From Spartinivicinus ruber (lineage in GTDB: Bacteria > Pseudomonadota > Gammaproteobacteria > Pseudomonadales > Zooshikellaceae): DNA of 64,000 bases. Positions 36,001 to 45,000 of this stretch are shown in pieces (position 1 is the first letter of the stretch; each line of letters begins with the position of its first letter). The stretch spans positions 1,587,001-1,651,000 of the forward strand of contig NZ_CP048878.1 of the NCBI RefSeq assembly GCF_011009015.1. The letters run 5' to 3'. The notes under the pieces are model-generated. The model saw nothing but the letters and a program-made list of their open reading frames with translations, made no database searches and was not told the origin of the DNA. Position numbers and translations under genes: made by a program.

Positions 36001-39000
36001 GGCATTAATTTGGCAACAGGTATTGGGTATTGAGCAACCACTTAGCTTACATGATCATTTCTTTAATTTAGGTGGGCACTCTTTATTGGCAGTAAAACTA
36101 GCCAGTCAAATACGCCATCAGTTCCAAGTGGATATTGGCATTGAAACAGTCTTTGCCCAGCCAACCCTTGGTGCTTTGGCTAATATTATAACAGCAACAA
36201 ACACAACAGTATTATCTAGAATTAATGCTACTGATCGTTTAGCTCCTTTGCCTTTGTCCTACGCGCAGCAACGCTTATGGTTTATTGACCAAATGGAAAA
36301 GGGCAGTCAGCAATATCATATACCAATTACCTATCATTTGTCTGGCAACTTAAATATAAAGGCATTATCTCAAGCTTTTATCAAGTTAATTGAGCGCCAT
36401 GAATCATTAAGAACAGTTTTTAAACTGCTAGATGATGAAGCACGACAGTATGTGCAAACATTACCAGAAAATTGGCAGTTAACTGTCACTGACTTACGAA
36501 CGGCAACCATTGAAGAAAAACAACAACAGCTCGATACTTTGAAGAAACAGTTGCATAAGCTACCATTTGATTTAAGTCAGGACTTAATGTTGCGGGCACA
36601 TTTAATTAGATTGATAAATGATGAAGCACTGTTGTTAATAACAATGCATCATATTGCATCTGATGGTTGGTCTGCAGAAATTTTAATTAAAGAATTAAAC
36701 CACCTTTATAATAGTTTTATAGAAAACCAAAATAATCCCCTGCCAGAACTGACAGTTCAATATGGGGACTATGCTATTTGGCAGCGGGAGTGGTTGCAAG
36801 CAGAACGACTGAAAAAAGAGCTGGCTTATTGGCAACAACAGCTGGCAGGAGTACCAGAGGTACATAACTTACCATTAGATAAGCCAAGGCCTACTGTACA
36901 AAAGTATCAAGGGAAGCGAATTGAGCAGATTATTCCTGCTGCCTTAGCGGACAAATTTGAAGCCATCTGTCGAGATCAAGAAGCGACCTTATTTATGGGC
37001 TTACATGCGGTATTGTCCATATTAATTAACCGTTATAGTGGTGAATCGGATATTGTAATTGGTACGCCTGCTGCTAACCGGGAGCAAGCTGAAGTTGCGC
37101 CATTAATCGGTTTTTTTGTTAATACCCTGGTATTACGAGCAGATTTGTCCGGTGATATTAATTTTAAACAATTATTGGATCAGACTAAAAAAACGGCATT
37201 AGCTGCTTATGCTCACCAGCAATTGCCATTTGACACTCTTGTAGAATACATACAGCCTGCTCGCAGCTTGGGTTATCATCCATTATTTCAGATTGTTTTA
37301 GCGTTACAAAATAACCAACAAGCCAAATTACAGTTAACAGAGGTACAGGCAGAATTACTCAAGCCTGAATTATTTACGGCTAAATTTGATCTAATGTTAA
37401 ATGTTGAAAAAAGCTCATCGGGGTTTGCTTTATGGTGGGAGTATAACACAGCTTTATTTAATCATAATACAGTTGAGCAACTAGCAAGTCATTTTAATCA
37501 ATTAATTGAACAGCTAGTATTATCGACTGATCGTCCATTTAAAGAGTTGTCCTTATTAAGCGAGGATGAACAGCAACGTTTATTAACACAATGGAGTAAT
37601 AGTCAGTCTATTTGTCAGGCAAGCGAAACTATTCATCGTTTATTTGAGCGGCAAGCATTAAAGACGCCGGAAGCTATTGCGGTTGTTGCTGAAGGTGAGC
37701 AATTAACGTATCAGGCACTTAACCAGAGGGCAAATCAACTTGCTCATTATTTGCGGGCTAGCGGTGTTGATACCGAAACTTTAGTAGGACTATGTGTTGA
37801 ACGCTCTATTGATATGGTAGTCAGTATTTTAGCTATTTTAAAAGCAGGTGGTAGTTATCTTCCGCTTGACCCCAGTTACCCTAAAGAACGTTTGGATTAT
37901 ATATTAGAAGACAGTAATCCACTTTTATTGATTACACAACGTAATTTATTAAATCATTTTCCTGATTATACTGGTTTGATTACTTACATAGATACAGACT
38001 GGCCAATCATTCAAGCATACACTGGACATAATCTGACGAATATTTCGGAAATAACCAAGCTTGCTTATGTTATTTACACATCTGGTTCAACAGGTAAGCC
38101 TAAAGGCACCTTAGTTAGACATAAAGGGGTGGTTAGATTAGTTATTAATAACCAGGCATTGCCATTTTTATCTCCTGAAACAGTCACCATGCAATGTGCT
38201 TCAATCGCATTTGATGCAGCAACATTTGAATTATGGGGGGCATTATTAAACGGTGGTCGAGTAGTGCTTTATAGTGAAGAGATGGTTGATATTAAGCTGT
38301 TAGAATCAATGATCAACCAGTATCAAGTGAATACTATGTGGCTTACAGCAGGTTTATTTGACCATTTTGTTCAGCAGGTAGATACGCCACTCAATTCAAT
38401 GCAATATTTGCTGGCTGGTGGGGATGTGCTTTCACCTGAGTCGGTTCATCAGCTTTATCAGGCTTATCCCAATATTCAGGTGATAAATGGGTATGGTCCC
38501 ACAGAAAATACCACGTTTACTTGCTGCTACTCGGTGCCACGTGATTTTAATCAAAACCAGGCATTGCCTATTGGCAAACCGATTAGCGCCACTCATGTAT
38601 ATGTATTAAATGATGCACTTGATTTATTACCCACAGGGGCTATTGGTGAGCTTTATGTTGGGGGCGATGGATTGGCCAAAGGCTATTTAAACCAGACAGA
38701 ATTAACCGCAGAAAGATTTATACGACATCCATTTAACAGTGATCCTCATGCCTGGTTATATCGTACAGGTGATTTAGTGCGCTGGCTGCCTGATGGTAAT
38801 TTAGCCTTTGTTGGGCGAGCTGATCACCAGGTAAAAATACGTGGATTTCGTATTGAGTTAGGGGAAATTGAAGCATTAATTGCAGCTTGTGAGCAAGTAC
38901 AAGAAGTTGTAGTGATTGCCAGGGAAGATCGACCAGGAGATAAACGACTAGTTGCTTATATTGTAGCGGAGCCAACCATCAACTTTACTGTATTCAAAAG

Positions 39001-42000
39001 ACAGTTAAGCAAACAGATGGCCTCTCAATTACCTGAATATATGGTGCCTACTGCATTGGTGGCATTAACAGAGTTACCTTTAACTACTAATGGAAAAGTT
39101 AATCGTAAAGCATTACCTAAACCAGATTATCGTAATGATGCTGCATTTATTAAACCAGTTAGTCCTACACAAATAGCACTAGCACAGTTGTGGAAACAAG
39201 TGCTTGGTATAAATGAGGAGTTGAGTCTGATAGATAACTTTTTTGGATTAGGCGGACATTCGCTATTAGCTGTAAAATTAGCAGGTTTAATCCGCAAGCA
39301 GTTTAAGCTGGAAGTGAGTGTTAGAGATATTTTTGCATTTCCTACTTTGGATGGATTAGCTACGAGCCTTGAGCAGGGAAGCGTAACTCAATTAATTAAT
39401 TCAGATAATCATGTCACTATTCATAAAACTAACCGGTCGGAACCATTACCACTATCTTATGCACAACAACGGTTGTGGTTTATAGATCAAATGGAAGAAG
39501 GCAGTGATCAGTATCATATGCCTTATTTATACCGGTTAACTGGACCTTTAAATAAAGAGGCATTATCACTAGCATTTAGGAAGGTTTTACAGCGCCATGA
39601 AAGTTTAAGAACAGTGTTTAAACTTATGAATGGTGAGGCTCGACAGTATGTGCAAGCATTACCAGAAAACTGGCAACTGGTGAGCTCGGATTTACGAGAC
39701 CAATCGTATGCGCTACAACAAAAGCAGCTTGAAAAAATCAAACAACAAATACATAAAACTCCCTATGACTTAAGTCATGATATAATGTTGCGTGCTCATT
39801 TGGTACAGCTAAAAAGCCAGGAAGCATTACTGTTAATTAATATGCATCACATTGCTTCTGATGGTTGGTCAATGGGAGTGCTAATGAATGAGCTTAATCA
39901 ATTGTATGCTAATATTTGCAAAGGTAATTCAGTAGAAAAAAACTTACCTGAATTAGCCATTCAATATGGTGATTATGCTGTTTGGCAAAGGAACTGGTTA
40001 TCTGGTCAATTGTTAGAGGAAAAATTAGACTATTTGCAACAGCAGTTACAGGGTATTCCTGAGGTACATAATTTACCATTAGATAATCCAAGGCCAGCTG
40101 TACAGCAGTATCGTGGCAGCCATTTTGTGTATGAGTTAGACCCCATATTAATCAAGCAGTTTAAGGCCTTATGTCAGGCTAAGGGGGCTACTCTATTTAT
40201 GGGATTGCATGCAGTATTGGCATCCTTGATTAGCCGTTACAGTGGTGAAACGGATATTGTTATTGGTACTCCGGTAGCTAATCGGGAACAATCAGAGGTT
40301 GCTACGCTGATTGGTTTTTTTGTTAATACGCTAGTATTGCGTAGTGACTTGTCTGATGAAATAAGTTTTGATGATTTATTAATACAATCTAAACAGACTG
40401 CATTAGCAGCCTATACTCGTCAGCAAGTGCCCTTTGATCATTTAGTGGAACGACTAAAACCGTCACGTAGTTTAAGTTACCACCCAATATTTCAAGTAAT
40501 GCTGGCTTTACAGAATAATGAGCAGGTAGCACCGGAATTAGATAACATTACAGCAGAATTAATTAGACCTGATTTTCCTGTGGCTAAGTTTGACTTAACG
40601 TTAGTAGCGGAGGAAAGAGAACATAGCTTTGTTTTAACCTGGGAATATAACACAGCAATTTTTAAATGTAGCACTATTGAGCAGTTTGCTAAGCATTTTG
40701 TTAAGTTATTAGAGCAGGCTATTATCACACCTGATATGCCAGTAATGCAGTTGCCATTATTATCTAAACAGGAAACTGAACAGCTACTGGCTGACTATTC
40801 TAGAACGGTTTGTACGACTGTTAATACCAAAATTTTGGGCGGCAATAATGGTATACATCATCTTTTTGAACTGCAAGCTTATAATACGCCAACGCAAACT
40901 GCAGTGGTGTTTGAAGCTCAACAGCTGAGCTACCAGCAATTAAATGAAAAAGCCAATCAACTAGCCCATTATTTAATGGCAAGAGGTGTTACCCCTGGTA
41001 CGTTTGTGGGGATTTGTTTAACCCGTTCTTTAGACTTGATTACGACGATTTTAGGTATTTTAAAAGCGGGTGGTGTTTATGTCCCACTAGATCCAAACTA
41101 TCCACTCGAGCGCTTATCATTTATGGTTGAAGATAGTAAAGTTAAGTTTATTCTGATGAATAAAATGTTAACTGATGCTATACCTCTTGATCAGATACAA
41201 ATTAGTGAGTCAAATATTATTTATATAGACGATTTGCAAGTTACTGATCAACTAGGTAAATGTCCTGTTACCAACATTACTGATGAAAAAGTAAATGTAG
41301 CTGCAGCTGACTTGGCGTATGTGATTTATACATCTGGCTCTACAGGGAAACCAAAAGGTACATTAGTTAATCATAAAGGTTTGGTAAATATTCTCCAAAG
41401 CCAAAAGGAAAATTTGCAGTTATCAACCACTAGTCGGGTATTACAATTTGCTTCAATTAGTTTTGATGCTGCTACCTGGGAATGGAGTATGGCGCTTACG
41501 TCGGGTGCAACCTTATATTTATTTCCACAGGCGATGATTGTTTCATTGGAGACACTATCTGAACAAGTCGCTAATTTTCAGTTGACCCATGCTTTATTAC
41601 CGCCAGCGGTATTGCCTTTGTTAAATGAAAATAATTGGCAGTCGCTAAAATGTTTAATTATTGGAGGGGATAGTTGTCCGTTAGATTTAGCCAAACAATG
41701 GTCTAAAGAGCGCATTTTGCTTAATGCCTATGGACCGACTGAAGCAACTATTTGCGCAACGATTGCTCAAATTACCGAAAATGATTCAGTAATGCATATT
41801 GGCAAACCTTTTACTGGGGTAGAGGCTTATGTTCTGGATAAAGCTCAACAACCAGTACCAATTGGTGTTGCTGGTGAGCTTTATATTGGTGGTGTTGGGG
41901 TTGCTAGAGGTTATTTGAATAGACCTGAGCTGACAGCAGAAAAGTTTATTCAGCATCCATTTAATAATGATCCATCAACTCGATTATATGCAACAGGTGA

Positions 42001-45000
42001 TTTAGTGCGTTGGCTACCCGATGGCAACCTTGCTTTCATGGGAAGAATTGATCACCAGGTAAAAATACGCGGATTTCGTATTGAGTTGGAAGAAATTGAA
42101 GCCCTGATATTAAACCATGAAGGAGTAAAAGAAACTGTAGTCATTGCTCGTGAAGATCAGCTAGTTGATAAACGATTGGTTGGGTACGTTGTTGTTGATA
42201 CCTCTCATAGTTTTGAAATGATTAAGCCTGACATTATGCAGTTGCTATCTGAGCAGTTACCTGAGTATATGGTGCCTGCAACCTTAATGGAGGTTATGTC
42301 ACTACCCCTAACACCTAATGGGAAAGTTGATAGAAAAGCTTTACCTAGCCCAGTTTATCAGGGTGAATCCTCTATTGTTGAGCCGACAACTGAGTTAGAG
42401 ATTGCCCTAGCTGGTTTGTGGCAGAAGGTATTAGGAACTGACGATACAATCAGTCTAAACCATAACTTCTTTGGGTTAGGTGGTCATTCATTATTAGCTG
42501 TTCGTTTGAGTGGTTTAATACGTCAAATGTTTAATGTGGATATAAGTGTAAGAAATATATTTACTACCCCTACACTCGGATCACTGGTCAAAGCTATTGA
42601 ACAAGCACAGGTGAGTGAGCAGCCAGTTATTAAGCCTGTCGACCGGTCACAACCTTTACCTTTATCCTATGCCCAGCAACGGTTATGGTTTATTGACCAA
42701 ATGGAAGAGGGCAGTCAGCAGTATCATATACCCTTTATTTATCAGATCACTGGCCACTTGAATAGTGATGCATTATCCCAGGCATTTATTGCATTGTTAA
42801 CTCGCCATGAAAGCTTGAGAACTGTTATTCGTTTACATGAGGGTAAAGCTGCACAGGTTGTATTAACTTTAGCGGAAGACTGGTCTTTACCAATAACGGA
42901 TGTGAGATATCAGTCTAAAAATTTACAACAAAAACAGATTAATTCATTAAAGGAGCAGTTGCATAAAGCACCATTTGATTTAAGCCAGGATTTAATGTTA
43001 AGGGTACATCTAATCAGAGTGTCCAATGATGAAAATTTATTATTAATGACGATGCATCACATCGCGTCTGATGGATGGTCCGTTGGTGTTTTAATTGATG
43101 AATTAAATCAGCAATATAATAATTTAAGTCAAGAAAAGGCCATGGAATTATCTGAATTAGCCATTCAGTACGGTGACTATGCTGTGTGGCAGAGACAATG
43201 GTTACAAGGCGAAGTACTTGAAAAACAACTGACTTATTGGCAGCAGCAGCTGTCGGGTATTCCTGAAATACATAGTTTACCTTTAGATAAGCCTCGACCA
43301 GCTGTTCAACAATTTAATGGTGAACACCATTTTTGTGAGATAGATGCAGAGTTGGCTAAGCGTTTTAAAGCATTATGTCAAACGCAGGGCGCCACATTGT
43401 TTATGGGGCTTCACGCTGTATTAGCCACTTTACTAAGTCGTTATAGTGGTGAAAGTGATATTGTGATAGGTACGCCTGTAGCTAATCGTGAACAGGCAGA
43501 AGTCTCTGCATTAATTGGTTTTTTTGTCAATACATTAGTTTTGCGTTGCAATGTATCTGCAGAACTCAGTTTTAATGAGTTGTTAGGTCAATGCAAACAA
43601 ACAGCATTAGCAGCTTATGCTCATCAGCAAGTACCATTTGATCATTTAGTTGAAACTTTACGGCCAAGTCGAAGCTTGAGTTATCACCCTGTTATTCAGG
43701 TAATGTTAGCGTTGCAAAACAATCATAGAAATGAATTACAGTTTAATCAATTAACAATAACTAGTGAACCATTGGCATTATCTACCTCATTGTTTGACTT
43801 AACGTTAAATGTAATAGAAAAAGAGGGCAAGTTTATCTTATGTTGGGAGTATAATACTGATCTATTTCTTGACGAAACTATTGAAAATTTAGCTCGCCGG
43901 TTTGAAAAGATTATGACCTTTGCTACTACAAAGCCAGGTCAAGCAGTTTTTAAGTTACCTATACTGACTAATTATGAAGAACAGCAACTCATTAATATTA
44001 ACCAGCAACAAGCGCTGTTGCCTAACAATGAAAGTAATGCTTGTATTCATCAACTATTCGAGCAAGTAGCTGACCAATATCCACAGTCAATAGCTATTGT
44101 TTGTGGAAGTCAGACATTAACTTACTCAGTATTAAATAGCAAAGCTAATCAATTGGCTCATTATCTTCTGGAACTAGAGGTTAAACCTGATGATATAGTC
44201 GCTATTTGCTTGGAACGATCAATTGATTTAATGATTGCAATTATCGCAACGTTGAAAGCTGGTGGCGCTTATTTACCTTTAGATCCTACTTATCCCGATG
44301 ATCGTATAAATTATATGTTAGAAGATTCAACTGCAAAGCAGTTGATTACCACTAAGTTATTATCGAAGAAACTTGGTTGTAATAGTCAAAACGTGGTATG
44401 TATTGATGAAGAATTTCTCATGCAGCATGTTGTTGCTTTACCGGTAACTAATATTAATCTTGAAACTATTAATGTAACGAATAATCACTTGGCTTATTTA
44501 ATATATACTTCTGGCTCTACTGGTTTACCCAAAGGTGTGATGGTGGAACATCATTCGTTAGTTGACCATATTCAGGAAGTTATTAATGTTTATCAGGTTT
44601 GGCCACAGGATCGGGTATTACAGTTTTTTAATATTGGCTTTGATGCTGCAACGGAGCAGTTTTTTGTAAGCCTCGTATCTGGTGCCACATTGTATCTACA
44701 TGATAAAGGGCTAATCACTGATAAAGAGTTTGCTAAGCTATTGTTACAGGATGAATTAACTCATATTGACTTGCCACCGTTATATGCAAAGGAAGTATTA
44801 CTACCTTATATTAATGATATTGAATTCTGGCAACAATCCAAACTACGAAATGTAATTGTTGGAGGAGATGTTTTACCTGCTGATTTCGCTAGAGCCTGGG
44901 CAACGAGTAAAGCTAATTTACACTGCCAGTTAATTAATATTTATGGACCGACTGAAGCAACAATTGCATCGACCTATTATGTTGTTCCAGATAATATAAA

